From Rariloculus sp963665575 (lineage in GTDB: Bacteria > Pseudomonadota > Gammaproteobacteria > Steroidobacterales > Rariloculaceae): a stretch of 64,000 bases of DNA. The translations under genes and the position numbers were made by a program. Location: NCBI GenBank assembly GCA_963665575.2, contig CAXXDW010000006.1, positions 992,001-1,056,000 on the forward strand, in the 5' to 3' direction. Below are positions 33,923 through 46,158 of this stretch, piece after piece; positions within the stretch are counted from its first letter, which is position 1, and the number at the start of each line of letters is the position of its first letter. The notes under the pieces are model-generated. The model worked only from the letters and a program-made list of their open reading frames with translations, ran no database searches and had not been told where the DNA came from.

Positions 33923-35182
33923 CTAGCTCCGGGATCCACCGGACGTGGATCGATTCCGGGCGCTGCGTCGGCGCGGCGGCCGTCTGCGCCGGTGTTGCGA
34001 ACCCGCAGCGCTCTTGTTGAGCGACGCCGCGACCGCGGCGAGCTTGTCGCGGTCCACTTCCGCCACCGGGATCTTGTGGCCGATGTAGGCCTCGATCTCG
34101 GGCAGCGATATCGCGTAGTCCTCGCATCCGAAGCTGATCGCGTCGCCCGTCGCACCGGCGCGAGCCGTACGGCCGATCCGGTGCACGTAGTCCTCGGCAT
34201 CCTGGGGCAGGTCGTAGTTGAACACGTGGCTGACATCGGGGATGTGCAGCCCGCGCGAAGCCACGTCAGTCCCGATCAGCACCGGCAGCCTTCCGCTTGC
34301 GAAGTCCGTCATCATCCTCAGGCGCTTCTTCTGCGGGACGTCGCCGGAGATCGCTTCGGCGTTGATGCCGTTGCTTTCGAGCCGCTCGCGAAGCCTTTCC
34401 GCGGCCCGCTTCGTGTTGACGAACACCATCGTGCGGCTCACGTCCATCTCTCCGAGCAACATCATGAGCAGCGGGATCTTCTCCTCGTTGGCCGGAAAGT
34501 AGATGCACTGCGTGACCCGGTCGACCGTCATTTTTTCGGGCTCGATTCGGACGAGCTCCGGGTCGTTCATGTGTTCGTAGGCGAGCTCGAGGACGCGATG
34601 GGTCAGCGTCGCCGAGAACAGGAAGTTCAGCCGCAGGTCGCGCTCGGGCAAACGGCGCAGGATGTACCTGATGTCGCGTATGAACCCGAGGTCGAACATG
34701 CGGTCGGCTTCATCGAGTACGAGGACCTGCACGCGCCTGAGGCCGTAGACGCGCTGCTTGAAGTAGTCGATGAGCCGGCCGGGCGTGCCGATGAGGATGT
34801 CGACGCCGTCAATGAGCTGCTGCCGCTGCTTCTCGTAGTCGATCCCGCCGAACACGAGGCCGAACCTGTAGGGAAGGTGCTTGCCGAGCGCCGCGGCATC
34901 CTTGTGAATCTGCACGGCGAGTTCGCGTGTGGGCGCCACGAGCAGCGCGCGCGGACCGGGCTCACGCGCCTTGAGCGGGGCGTTGCGGTCGAGGTGTTCG
35001 AAGAGCGCTATGAGGTAGGCTGCCGTCTTGCCGGTGCCGGTCTGCGCCTGTCCGGCGACATCCCGGCCCTGAAGTGCGAGCGGCAATGCCTGACTCTGGA
35101 TCGGCGTGCATTGCGTGAAACCCAGCTCGGAAATGCCCTGCCGCAACGACTCCGACAGGGACAATTGGGCGAAACTCAGCAA
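33923..35182 (-). CDS. rhlB: DEAD-box RNA helicase RhlB
   Basis: The protein shows the helicase motifs in order: FTQCTPIQSQALP (Q motif), AQTGTGKT (I), PTRELA (Ia), GTPGR (Ib), DEAD (II), SAT (III), GTDVASRGL (V) and HRIGRTAR (VI), plus a basic C-terminal tail rich in Arg and Ser. RhlB unwinds RNA in the degradosome. The start is uncertain: TTG 35182 gives 419 aa, close to the usual RhlB length; an ATG at 35305 would add 41 residues without family resemblance. Confidence 0.9.
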   Translation of the reverse strand: MLSFAQLSLSESLRQGISELGFTQCTPIQSQALPLALQGRDVAGQAQTGTGKTAAYLIALFEHLDRNAPLKAREPGPRALLVAPTRELAVQIHKDAAALGKHLPYRFGLVFGGIDYEKQRQQLIDGVDILIGTPGRLIDYFKQRVYGLRRVQVLVLDEADRMFDLGFIRDIRYILRRLPERDLRLNFLFSATLTHRVLELAYEHMNDPELVRIEPEKMTVDRVTQCIYFPANEEKIPLLMMLLGEMDVSRTMVFVNTKRAAERLRERLESNGINAEAISGDVPQKKRLRMMTDFASGRLPVLIGTDVASRGLHIPDVSHVFNYDLPQDAEDYVHRIGRTARAGATGDAISFGCEDYAISLPEIEAYIGHKIPVAEVDRDKLAAVAASLNKSAAGSQHRRRRPPRRRSARNRSTSGGSRS

Positions 35183-35491
35183 CGCGCCGTGCTGGCCGGA
35201 AAAGGGGTGCGAATCTGAACCGGACTCCAAGGAGTTTTTTCCAAATCGAAGATGAAATTTGAAGGATAAAAGCCGAAATTTGCCGCAGGCAATGTCGGCA
35301 AGCATGTGATATACATGCACATGTTGCGGGAAGCGCCGGACGCACGCAAGCTTCGGCCCGCCGTGGCGGCAGCCGACGAACGGGCCGTGTGAACTTGCCA
35401 TGAAACACGGCTATACTTGTTCGGTTGCTGCACCATCGTCTCCCGGGGCGGCCACCGTCGTTCACGGATCAGGCACGAGAGGCGCATTCGT

Positions 35492-36412
35492 ATGCAGTTG
35501 ATTCTCCTGTCCAACATACGGGGCCCGGTCGGCCAGCTTTGCCTGACCTCGCGCCGTGTTCGGCTGGGGCTTGCGACCATCGCGCTCGTTGTCGGCGCCG
35601 GTATATTTTATGCCGGCTACCGCATGGCCGGCGCCACAAGTCCCGCTCAAGGCGTGGTGTCCCTGCGCACCGATCTGGCCGAGCAGGAGTCCACGCTTCA
35701 GGCAACGCGCCGGGCGCTGCAGCAGAATGTCGATGCGCTCGCGCTCCGGCTGGGGCTCATGAACGCCCAGGTGGTCCGGCTGGAGGCCCTGGGCTCGCGA
35801 CTGACCCAAATCGCCGGATTCGATGACGGCGAGTTCGACTTCTCCGCGCTGCCCTCGCTTGGCGGCCCGGAACAACCTCTTGCCATGAGCGACGAGATGC
35901 AGCTCAACGACGTCGTCTCGACGCTTGACGCACTCGATCAGCAACTCGCCGACCGCCGCCAGCAGCTCGGTGTGCTCGAAGACTTCCTGCTGAGCCGCAA
36001 GCTTCAGGATCAGGTGGTGCCCGAGGGTCGGCCCGTAGCTGGCGGGTACATCTCGTCCGGATTCGGTACCCGTACCGATCCTTTCACGGGTCGTCGGGCG
36101 TTTCACCAGGGCGTGGATTTCGCCGGGCGCCCGGGCGGTGACGTGATCGCTGTCGGCTCCGGTGTCGTGATCTGGTCCGGGCCGCGGTTCGGTTACGGAG
36201 AGCTCGTTGAAGTCAACCACGGCAACGGTTACGTGACCCGCTATGCGCACCTCGCCGACAACTTCGTCACGCTCGGCGCCATGGTGACACGCGGCCAGGT
36301 CATCGCAAAGGTGGGCCGAACGGGCCGCGCCACAGGCCCCAACCTCCACTTCGAAGTTCTTCGCAACGGACTGCCGGTCAATCCGCTGAACTACGTCAGT
36401 GCGAACCAATAA
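35492..36412 (+). CDS. M23-family murein metallopeptidase with N-terminal anchor
   Basis: The 306-aa protein has one membrane helix (about 26-46), a coiled coil (about 62-100), and a C-terminal LytM/M23 domain with FHQGVDFAG (first zinc His and Asp) and GPNLHFEVLRNG (second His). It would act in the periplasm as a peptidoglycan hydrolase or hydrolase activator. It lies directly upstream of secA, as in many gammaproteobacteria where it follows lpxC; lpxC is not in this window. ATG 35492 gives the membrane anchor. Confidence 0.9.
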   Translation: MQLILLSNIRGPVGQLCLTSRRVRLGLATIALVVGAGIFYAGYRMAGATSPAQGVVSLRTDLAEQESTLQATRRALQQNVDALALRLGLMNAQVVRLEALGSRLTQIAGFDDGEFDFSALPSLGGPEQPLAMSDEMQLNDVVSTLDALDQQLADRRQQLGVLEDFLLSRKLQDQVVPEGRPVAGGYISSGFGTRTDPFTGRRAFHQGVDFAGRPGGDVIAVGSGVVIWSGPRFGYGELVEVNHGNGYVTRYAHLADNFVTLGAMVTRGQVIAKVGRTGRATGPNLHFEVLRNGLPVNPLNYVSANQ

Positions 36413-36505
36413 GGACCAAACAGGGATTGCCAGGTCCCTTTAATTTCCGGTCCGTCGTCCAAACATTAGAATAGGTCCGATTGACGCGGCCCCTCGGGGT
36501 TTTCA

Positions 36506-39508
<3,003 letters not shown>

Positions 39509-39527
39509 GGGACCCGGAATCGATCCG

Positions 39528-39950
39528 ATTCACGTTGTTGTAGGGTTGATCGGCGACGAACACGGCCGTGTGCTGATCGGCCAACGGCATGCCGCCACGC
39601 ACATGGGTGGTGCGTGGGAGTTTCCCGGCGGCAAGTGCGCGCCGGGCGAGCTGGCGCGGGATGCGCTGTGCCGTGAACTCGACGAGGAACTCGGGATCGC
39701 CGTCGAGCACGCCGAACCGTTGCTCGACTACGTTTACGACTATCCCGATCGTCGCGTGAGGCTCGACGTCTGGCTCGTGCATCGCTATCGCGGCGAGCCG
39801 CAGGCTCGCGAGGGCCAGCGCCTGCGCTGGGTGCCCGTCGACGAGCTTGCCGCGTCAGGCCTGTTGAGTGCCGACCGACCGATTCTTGATGCGTTGAAGA
39901 GTCAGGAGCCCGTGCGGGCTACCGGTCAGCACAAGGTGAGCAGAAACTGA
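39528..39950 (+). CDS. mutT: MutT-type Nudix hydrolase (8-oxo-dGTP diphosphatase)
   Basis: The Nudix box is complete: G-x5-E-x7-REL-x-EELGI (GGKCAPGELARDALCRELDEELGI region). MutT removes oxidised dGTP from the nucleotide pool; the position after secA is its usual one. No ATG or GTG is well placed. The family's first beta strand corresponds to HVVVGLIGD, encoded from 39531, so translation probably begins at ATT 39528 (or ATC 39519, which has GAGGGA upstream). TTG 39546 would remove that strand. The 3' end overlaps convergent zapD by 25 bp. Confidence 0.85.
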   Translation: MHVVVGLIGDEHGRVLIGQRHAATHMGGAWEFPGGKCAPGELARDALCRELDEELGIAVEHAEPLLDYVYDYPDRRVRLDVWLVHRYRGEPQAREGQRLRWVPVDELAASGLLSADRPILDALKSQEPVRATGQHKVSRN

Positions 39951-40729
39951 AGTTCCCCGGAAACCTGTAGCGGACGGCGGTCGACGCCCTGCCATTCAAC
40001 GAACCGGATCGTGAACTGGTGCTTGCCTGCACTGAATTCCGGGTAGATGCCGTTGCCGGCCGGCAGCATGACGCGGATCAGATTGTAGTGCGTCCTGCGA
40101 TCGAGCTTGTGGATGTAATGGCCGTCATACGCGATGCGTTCGACCGGATCGCTCGTTTCGCGAAGCAGCGTGAGCACTTCATCGACCGCATTGCATAGCG
40201 GCTTGAGATAGTTGGCCCACACCAGGAGCTGATCGGCGCGTTCGGCGTAGGGAAGGTTCAGCCAATAGCCGTATTCGGGCAGGTCGAAACCGCAAGTCCC
40301 GCCGGGAATCCAGCTACGGTGCTTGATCGCGCTCAGAAACTCATTGTTCTTCAGTGGACCGACGAGGTGTGGGCCGTAGGATGCAAGTTCGCTCTTGAGA
40401 TTGCCGATGCCTTCGATGATCGAGTCGAGACGGTCGGAATCGACCTCGGGAGTCTGCCGAAACCGGTTCAGCATACCGTCGATGCGATCGAGTTCCTTGA
40501 GCGCCTCCGCCCGCACATCGCCGTGCGCGAGGATCGAAAGAATGCCGAGCAGGCTGTTCACCGCTTCGCGCGAACCCAGATCGGTTTCGCTGTTCGTATG
40601 AAACAGCGCCTGCCGGTACAGCAACTCTATCCGCAGAAACGTTCGGATCCGTTCGGACAGCGGCTGCTCGAACTGTACGAATTCCTCGCTGGGAACCGCT
40701 TCCGGAAGATTCTGCACAGTGCTCACCAT
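39926..40729 (-). CDS. zapD: Cell division protein ZapD
   Basis: The 267-aa protein matches ZapD (DUF1342): EQPLSERIRTFLRIELLYRQA near the N-terminus, WIPGGTCGFDLPEYGYWLN in the middle and HQFTIRFVEW near the end. ZapD crosslinks FtsZ filaments at the division ring. ATG 40729 starts 4 bp after the coaE stop, the usual coaE-zapD arrangement. Confidence 0.93.
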   Translation of the reverse strand: MVSTVQNLPEAVPSEEFVQFEQPLSERIRTFLRIELLYRQALFHTNSETDLGSREAVNSLLGILSILAHGDVRAEALKELDRIDGMLNRFRQTPEVDSDRLDSIIEGIGNLKSELASYGPHLVGPLKNNEFLSAIKHRSWIPGGTCGFDLPEYGYWLNLPYAERADQLLVWANYLKPLCNAVDEVLTLLRETSDPVERIAYDGHYIHKLDRRTHYNLIRVMLPAGNGIYPEFSAGKHQFTIRFVEWQGVDRRPLQVSGELQFLLTLC

Positions 40730-40733
40730 CGGA

Positions 40734-41357
40734 CTATTCTGCGCGACGTTGCCCTGCTCGGCAAACGCGGGCGAGACCAAGATAGCGTTTGTGCAGTTTC
40801 TCGACCTGCCGTCGGGTCGAAGCCCGCCGGCCCCCGGCGCTGATCACATCGTCGGCGGCCGCAAGCCGTGCAGCCCGGTCGGTCTGTGCGCCGATGGCTG
40901 CTTCGGCCGCGATTCGGTCGATGTGGTCGCGTTGCATCAGCCGCTCAATCTGAGTTTCAACCGGGCAGTCTACCACCAGGACGCGCGAAACATGTTCGGC
41001 GAACCCGGTCTCCACGAGCAAGGGGACTGCGGCTATGGTGTAGGGACCCTGGGCCTGATCGAGCAGCGCCAGAGTTCGTTCGCGAATCCGGGGGTGCAGG
41101 ATCGCTTCCAGTTCACGACGCCGGTCCGCGTCCGTGAAAATGAGTTCGCGCAGCGCTCGCCGATCGAGCTCGCCGCTCGGGTCAATTACGCCTGCGCCGA
41201 AAGCGCGGCGCACTTCCTCGAGCGCAGCTTGCCCCGGCGCCACGACCTCGCGGGCGACCGCATCCGTGTCGACCAATGCGGCGCCGAGGCTCACGAACAT
41301 GTCCGCGACCGTTGACTTGCCGCTCGCGATGCCGCCCGTGAGTCCGATGCGCAACAC
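40734..41357 (-). CDS. coaE: Dephospho-CoA kinase
   Basis: The 207-aa kinase has a P-loop GLTGGIASGKST right at the N-terminus, followed by VDTDAVAREVV and PLLVETGF. It phosphorylates dephospho-CoA in the last step of coenzyme A synthesis. The start is GTG 41357, since the P-loop must be close to the N-terminus. It lies between pilD and zapD on the same strand. Confidence 0.95.
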   Translation of the reverse strand: MLRIGLTGGIASGKSTVADMFVSLGAALVDTDAVAREVVAPGQAALEEVRRAFGAGVIDPSGELDRRALRELIFTDADRRRELEAILHPRIRERTLALLDQAQGPYTIAAVPLLVETGFAEHVSRVLVVDCPVETQIERLMQRDHIDRIAAEAAIGAQTDRAARLAAADDVISAGGRRASTRRQVEKLHKRYLGLARVCRAGQRRAE

Positions 41358-41401
41358 GCTATTGAGCCTTCCCGTCCATCCCGAATTTCCCCTTGCCCGC
41401 G

Positions 41402-42286
41402 CTAGAGCGGAAGGTGCCGGTACACGTTCATGAGATCGGTTCCCCACAGCAGGGCGATCCAGCCGGCGGCTGCGAGATACGGGCCGAACGGCAGCGCCGC
41501 GCCCCGTGATCTCCGGCCTGACGCAATCAGAAAGATCCCGACGATCGAACCCGCCGCCGCGGACAGGACGATGACAAGGGGCAGGAGTTGCCAGCCGAGC
41601 CATGCGCCAAGCGCCGCGAGCAGCTTGAAGTCACCGTAGCCCATACCTTCCTTGCCGGTCACGAGCTTGAAAAGTTGGTACACGATCCACAGGCTCAGGT
41701 ATCCCGCCGCGGCCCCGATCACGCTGTCGCGCAGCGTCGCGAACAGCGGCGCGCCGTCGACCGCGACGAGCGCAAGCAGCAACCCGGCCCACAGCAGCGG
41801 CAACGTCAGGCTGTCCGGCAGCAGCTTGTGTTCACTGTCGATCACGGCGAGCGCCACGAGCGTCCAGGTGAACGCGAGCGCGGCCACGGTCTGCCAGCTC
41901 GGACCGAAGACCCAGGCGACGGTCAGGCTCGCGACGGCCGCGAAGATTTCCACGGAGGGATAGCGAAGCGAAACTGTCTTTGCGCAGTGTGCGCACCGAC
42001 CCTTGAGCCATAGGTAACTCAGGACCGGGATGTTGTGCCGTGCGGCAACTCTCTGGCCGCAATTCGGGCACGCGGACGGAGGCCAGCGGAGGTTGAACGT
42101 GGGGCCCCGGGCGTGGGGAGGCGGTGTGAACGGTTGGTCCCCGGCTTCACTGCACTGCCGCCGCCAGGCGATCTCCATCATGATCGGGAGCCGCCAGACG
42201 ACGACATTCAGGAAGCTGCCGGCCACCAGGCCCAGCACGCCACAGGCGAGGAAAAGTGCCGCCGGCCAGATCTCGAAGACTTCCAA
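41402..42286 (-). CDS. pilD: Type IV prepilin peptidase PilD
   Basis: The 294-aa membrane protein has GSFLNVVVWRLP in the first helix, the cytoplasmic zinc tetrad CPNCG...CAHC, and the two catalytic aspartates in AVIDSEHKLLPD and GYGDFKLL. It cleaves and N-methylates prepilins such as PilA. It heads a pilD-coaE-zapD run and is separated from pilC by 265 bp. Confidence 0.95.
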   Translation of the reverse strand: MEVFEIWPAALFLACGVLGLVAGSFLNVVVWRLPIMMEIAWRRQCSEAGDQPFTPPPHARGPTFNLRWPPSACPNCGQRVAARHNIPVLSYLWLKGRCAHCAKTVSLRYPSVEIFAAVASLTVAWVFGPSWQTVAALAFTWTLVALAVIDSEHKLLPDSLTLPLLWAGLLLALVAVDGAPLFATLRDSVIGAAAGYLSLWIVYQLFKLVTGKEGMGYGDFKLLAALGAWLGWQLLPLVIVLSAAAGSIVGIFLIASGRRSRGAALPFGPYLAAAGWIALLWGTDLMNVYRHLPL

Positions 42287-42495
42287 GTGTGCTTACCGCG
42301 CCAGCCCGGTGCCCGGTTCGGGAACCGACGTCATGGTCGACCCTGTTCACCGACGACGGCCCGCAGGACGCGGCGTCGCTGTGCTCACCGGGCGCATACG
42401 GCCGCTATTGTCGCCGGGCGGGAAGCGGGTTTCCATAGGTTCGTATGATCCGCCAGCGCAAACGGTCACCCGCGTAACTCCTGAATCGTCATTCA

Positions 42496-42524
42496 AGTAT
42501 TTGAAAAACAATGGTTGTTCTCAA
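42496..42524 (-). promoter_or_regulatory. Candidate sigma70 promoter for pilD-coaE-zapD
   Basis: On the minus strand TTGAGA (42519-42524) is followed after 17 bp by AATACT (42496-42501), in an AT-rich pocket of the 265-bp pilC-pilD gap. It would give a leader of about 200 nt. The rest of the gap holds nothing I recognise. Confidence 0.35.
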
Positions 42525-42551
42525 TTTCAGGTGTGTTGCTTCATATTCGGG

Positions 42552-43769
42552 CTAGATGACGGCGCCCATCCTGAAGATCGGCAGATACATCGCGATGACG
42601 AGTCCGCCGACGAGGACGCCGAGCACGGCCATGACGAGCGGCTCGATCAGGCTGGACATGCTGTCGACGGCGTGGTCGACCTCTTCTTCGTAGAACTCCG
42701 CGACCTTTGCCGCCATTTCGTCGAGCGACCCCGATTCCTCGCCGACCGCGACCATCTGATTGACCAGATTGGGAAATAGATCCGTGCTCTGCATCGCCTG
42801 CTGCAGCCGCTGCCCGGCCGCGACATCGTCGCGCAGCCGGAGCACCGCGGTTTCGTAAACGCAGTTGCCGGTCGCACCGGCGACAGACTCCAGTGCCTCG
42901 ACGAGCGGCACGCCGGCCGCAAAGGTCGTGGCGAGCGTACGCGCGTAACGGGCGATGGCCGACTTGGTCAGGATGGAACCGACAACCGGCGCTCGTAGCG
43001 CCACCCGGTCGGTAAAGCGGCGTACGCCTCGATAGCGGCGCTTTGCCTGCAGATATCCGGCGACGGCCACGACGACCGCAACCGCTATGATCCAGCCCGC
43101 GTCGCGCACGAATTCGGAGATTGAAATTACGACTCGCGTAAACGCGGGCAAGGCGGCGCCGAACCCCTGAAACAGGGACTCGAACTCCGGAATCACGTAG
43201 ATCAGCAGGATCGCGGTGACCAGCACGGCGACCGCCACCACGGCAGCCGGGTAGAACAGGGCGTGCTGAACCTTCTTGCGGATGGATTCCGACTTCTCCT
43301 TGTACGACGCGATCCTCTCGAGCAAGGTGTCGAGCGCTCCGGCGCGCTCCCCTGCGGCAACGAGCTTCACGTAGAGATCGTCGAAGTGCTTCGGATGCCC
43401 CGCGAGCGCATCGGCGAGCGCCGTGCCGCCCTCGATGTCGGACTTGATCGCGAGGAGGAGCTTCTGCATCGCCGGCTTGTCGTGCCCGCTGCCGATGATG
43501 TCGAACGCCTGTACGAGCGGAATGCCGGCGTTCATCATTGTTGCCAGTTGCCGCGAGAAGATGGCGATATCGCTCGCGGTGATGCGCCGCGTCGCCCCGT
43601 GAAATCGCGACTGCCTGCGTACGCGCCTCGGCGCGACCCCCTGCCGGCGAAGCGCCCGACGCACCGCGGCGGCGTTGACCGCGACGGTCCTGCCCCGGAC
43701 CGACCGACCCGTGCGGTCGGTTCCTTCCCAGCGGAACGGGAGCTGCCTATGCCTGGTGGATCGAGCCAT
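42552..43769 (-). CDS. pilC: Type IV pilus inner-membrane platform protein PilC
   Basis: The 405-aa protein has the PilC/GspF layout: a cytoplasmic start, FSRQLATMMNAGIPLVQAFDII, then two repeats of the T2SF domain with membrane helices near 170-190, 220-240 and 375-395, and the second-repeat signature YARTLATTFAAGVPLVEALE. It recruits the PilB/PilT motors. It follows pilB after 104 bp. Confidence 0.95.
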   Translation of the reverse strand: MARSTRHRQLPFRWEGTDRTGRSVRGRTVAVNAAAVRRALRRQGVAPRRVRRQSRFHGATRRITASDIAIFSRQLATMMNAGIPLVQAFDIIGSGHDKPAMQKLLLAIKSDIEGGTALADALAGHPKHFDDLYVKLVAAGERAGALDTLLERIASYKEKSESIRKKVQHALFYPAAVVAVAVLVTAILLIYVIPEFESLFQGFGAALPAFTRVVISISEFVRDAGWIIAVAVVVAVAGYLQAKRRYRGVRRFTDRVALRAPVVGSILTKSAIARYARTLATTFAAGVPLVEALESVAGATGNCVYETAVLRLRDDVAAGQRLQQAMQSTDLFPNLVNQMVAVGEESGSLDEMAAKVAEFYEEEVDHAVDSMSSLIEPLVMAVLGVLVGGLVIAMYLPIFRMGAVI

Positions 43770-43772
43770 GCG

Positions 43773-43877
43773 TCAGTCCGGGCGCGGGATCGCCGGGCAC
43801 GACGACACGCGAATCCGCTTGCGCCTGGCGAGTCGAGGCGTGAGTCGGCGTCCGGGCTGAAACGTCCGCGAGGTCAA
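43773..43877 (-). CDS. Possible 34-codon mini-ORF between pilB and pilC
   Basis: TTG 43877 overlaps the pilB stop (ATTGA) and the frame ends at TGA 43773-43775, 3 bp before the pilC ATG. Its middle (ACTCACGCC...) weakly resembles the region around the pilC start at a distance of 72 bp. Coding status unproven. Confidence 0.15.
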   Translation of the reverse strand: MTSRTFQPGRRLTPRLARRKRIRVSSCPAIPRPD

Positions 43878-45472
43878 TCGACCGTGATCCGGTTGATCTC
43901 CTCGAGACTGGTGATGCCTTCCCTGACCGTTCTAAGGCCCGACATCCTGAGATCGGCCACGCCGTCTGCGGCGGCCTGCTCGGCGATCTGCATGGCATTA
44001 CCTCCCTGCATGATGATCCGGCCGATCGGTTCGGTCACGGGCATGACCTGGTAGATGCCGATCCTCCCGGAGTAACCGCCGTTGCAGCGGTTGCAGCCCG
44101 TGGCCTGGAACACGCTCGTCATTGCCTGGACATCGGCCGGTGCGAAGCCTTCGCCGAGCAGCGCTTCGGCCGGCAGGTCGACGGTTTTCTTGCAGTTGTT
44201 GCACAGGCGGCGCGCGAGACGCTGCGCGATGATCAGGCTCACCGAGCTTGCGATCGCGTAGGGCTTGACACCCATGTCGACCAGGCGGGTCAGCGTTCGC
44301 GGCCCATCGTTCGTATGCAGCGTCGACAGGACCAGGTGCCCGGTCTGCGCCGCCTTGATCGCGATCTCGGCAGTTTCGAGGTCGCGTATCTCGCCGACCA
44401 TGATGACATCGGGGTCCTGACGCAGAAATGCGCGCAGCGCCGAAGCGAACGTCAGCCCGACTCTGGGACTGACGTTGACCTGGTTGATGCCGGGCACGTT
44501 GATCTCCGCCGGGTCTTCCGCGGTCGAAATATTCCGGTCCACGGTGTTCAGGACGTTGAGCCCCGCGTAGAGCGAAACCGTTTTGCCGCTGCCCGTCGGC
44601 CCGGTGACGAGGATCATGCCGTAGGGCTTCATGAGGTTGTCGACATAGGCGCGTTTCTGGGCGGCGTCGTAACCGAGCGAATCGATCCCGAGACGGACGC
44701 TCGCCGGATCGAGCAGGCGGCAGACGATCTTCTCTCCGAAGAGCGTCGGACAGGTATTCACGCGAAAGTCGACGCTGCGAGTGCCCGACAGCCGCATCCT
44801 GATGCGGCCGTCCTGCGGGATCCGTCGTTCGGCGATGTCCAGCCGCGCCATGACCTTCAGCCGCGCCGCGACCTTCATCGCGAGCGACGCCGGCGGCCGG
44901 GCGATTTCCTCGAGCACGCCGTCCATTCGCAGGCGGACGCGGCAGTACTTCTCGTAGGGCTCAAAGTGAATGTCGGACGCAGAACGCCGGATCGCGTCGT
45001 GCATGATCCGGTTCACGAAACGCACGATGGGGGCTTCCTCCACATCGGCGCCGGCCGTGGCCGTGGCCGCGCCCTCATCGGACGTGGCGGCGTCGATGTC
45101 GGCGTCGTCGAACTGTGCCTCATCGAAACTCGCAAGCGTCGTGTCGACCGCTTCAATGGCGCGCGCGACGCGGGCTTCGAGCTTGTCCTCTTCGACGACG
45201 ACGGGTTCGACGCGCAGCGATGTCTGAAACCTGATGTCATCGAGCGCCTTGACGTCGGTCGGGTCAGCGATGCCGACGTAGAGGCGATTGCCGCGTTGCT
45301 TGAGCGGCAGCACGCGATGCCTTGCGAGCAGTTCTTCATCGACCAGCCTGACGACCTCGAGATCGAGTTCCATCGCATCGAGGTCGAACACCGGGACGCC
45401 GAACTTGCGGCCGGCCGCAACTGCGGTTCTGCGAAAACTGCCCGAGTCGGACCCGGCGGACAGCGGTGTCAC
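43874..45472 (-). CDS. pilB: Type IV pilus assembly ATPase PilB, shortened N-terminus
   Basis: The 532-aa ATPase has Walker A GPTGSGKT, the Asp box ISTAEDPAEINVPGINQVNV, Walker B and His box (VMVGEIRDLETAEIAIKAAQTGHLVLSTLHTND) and the zinc tetrad CNNCKK...CNRCN. It powers pilus extension. GTG 45472 overlaps the pilA stop as GTGA. Family members usually have about 45-60 more residues before the FGVPVFDLDAM segment, forming the start of the MshEN domain; those are absent, and the DNA upstream is pilA. The protein is therefore either N-terminally truncated or of an unusual short type. Confidence 0.92.
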   Translation of the reverse strand: MTPLSAGSDSGSFRRTAVAAGRKFGVPVFDLDAMELDLEVVRLVDEELLARHRVLPLKQRGNRLYVGIADPTDVKALDDIRFQTSLRVEPVVVEEDKLEARVARAIEAVDTTLASFDEAQFDDADIDAATSDEGAATATAGADVEEAPIVRFVNRIMHDAIRRSASDIHFEPYEKYCRVRLRMDGVLEEIARPPASLAMKVAARLKVMARLDIAERRIPQDGRIRMRLSGTRSVDFRVNTCPTLFGEKIVCRLLDPASVRLGIDSLGYDAAQKRAYVDNLMKPYGMILVTGPTGSGKTVSLYAGLNVLNTVDRNISTAEDPAEINVPGINQVNVSPRVGLTFASALRAFLRQDPDVIMVGEIRDLETAEIAIKAAQTGHLVLSTLHTNDGPRTLTRLVDMGVKPYAIASSVSLIIAQRLARRLCNNCKKTVDLPAEALLGEGFAPADVQAMTSVFQATGCNRCNGGYSGRIGIYQVMPVTEPIGRIIMQGGNAMQIAEQAAADGVADLRMSGLRTVREGITSLEEINRITVD

Positions 45473-45957
45473 GGCCGGCAGGCGCCAGGCAGGTGTTGCG
45501 GGGCGATGGTCGTGGCGCCCGGGTTCGTATTGGCGCCCATGGGGTTGGCGATCGTCGGCGCCGCGAGGCCGCACTGCCAGATGATGCTGTCTTCAGCGGT
45601 CAGGTGCGGAGTCAGCACCAGAATCTGACCGGCAAGGTTCGAGGCGTTGGCGTCATTGCCGTAGGTGATGATGACTTCGCCGTCGACGACCTCCAGTTGC
45701 GCGACATATCTGCCTTGCGTGTTGGTGGCGGCGGCGCTGAGCCCGGCGGCCTCGCGGTTGGCCGGCGCCGTGCCCCGATAGAGATAGGTTTCGGCGATCG
45801 CGGCCTGGGCAGCCGACGCAAGGTTGATGCCCTCGGCAACCTGGGCACGGACCGTGTAGTCCTGATACGAAGGGATGGCGACCGCCGCGACGATTCCGAT
45901 GATCGCGATCACGATCATCATTTCGAGCAGCGTGAAACCCGTATGGATCTGCTTCAT
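45469..45957 (-). CDS. pilA: Type IV major pilin PilA
   Basis: The 162-aa prepilin has a short leader cleaved at G-FTLLEMMIVIAIIGIVAAVAIP, with Glu5 of the mature chain and the N-terminal hydrophobic helix. Two cysteines (WQC and GAC near the end) should form the C-terminal disulfide loop. An AAGGAGG ribosome site precedes ATG 45957. It lies on the same strand as pilB and overlaps it by 4 bp, whereas in Pseudomonas pilA is divergent from pilBCD. No sigma54 site was found upstream. Confidence 0.95.
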   Translation of the reverse strand: MKQIHTGFTLLEMMIVIAIIGIVAAVAIPSYQDYTVRAQVAEGINLASAAQAAIAETYLYRGTAPANREAAGLSAAATNTQGRYVAQLEVVDGEVIITYGNDANASNLAGQILVLTPHLTAEDSIIWQCGLAAPTIANPMGANTNPGATTIAPQHLPGACRP

Positions 45958-46074
45958 TTCGGTGCGAGCCTCCTTGCAACAACCGTCAGCATATTGCCGC
46001 AAAGCGCCGGGCGGCCCGAAGTCGCATTTGCCGGACATTCCGGGGGAAATGGCTCTGGCCCGGCGCTTTCCTTT

Positions 46075-46094
46075 ACGAAACCGATCCGTTTCGT
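46075..46094. promoter_or_regulatory. Inverted repeat in the pilA/sucC divergent region
   Basis: ACGAAAC (46075-46081) and GTTTCGT (46088-46094) form a perfect 7-bp inverted repeat with a 6-base spacer, 65 bp ahead of sucC. It has the size of a dimeric repressor operator. The regulator is unknown. Confidence 0.35.
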
Positions 46095-46158
46095 GGAGAA
46101 TAGTGCGCCCCGCGTCGGGACCCGTTGCAAGTCCGCGTTTCAGGCCAAGGGATCGGCT

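Noticed and set aside
45958..46070. Sigma54 promoter for pilA
   Set aside because: No GG-N10-GC pair at a sensible distance could be found.
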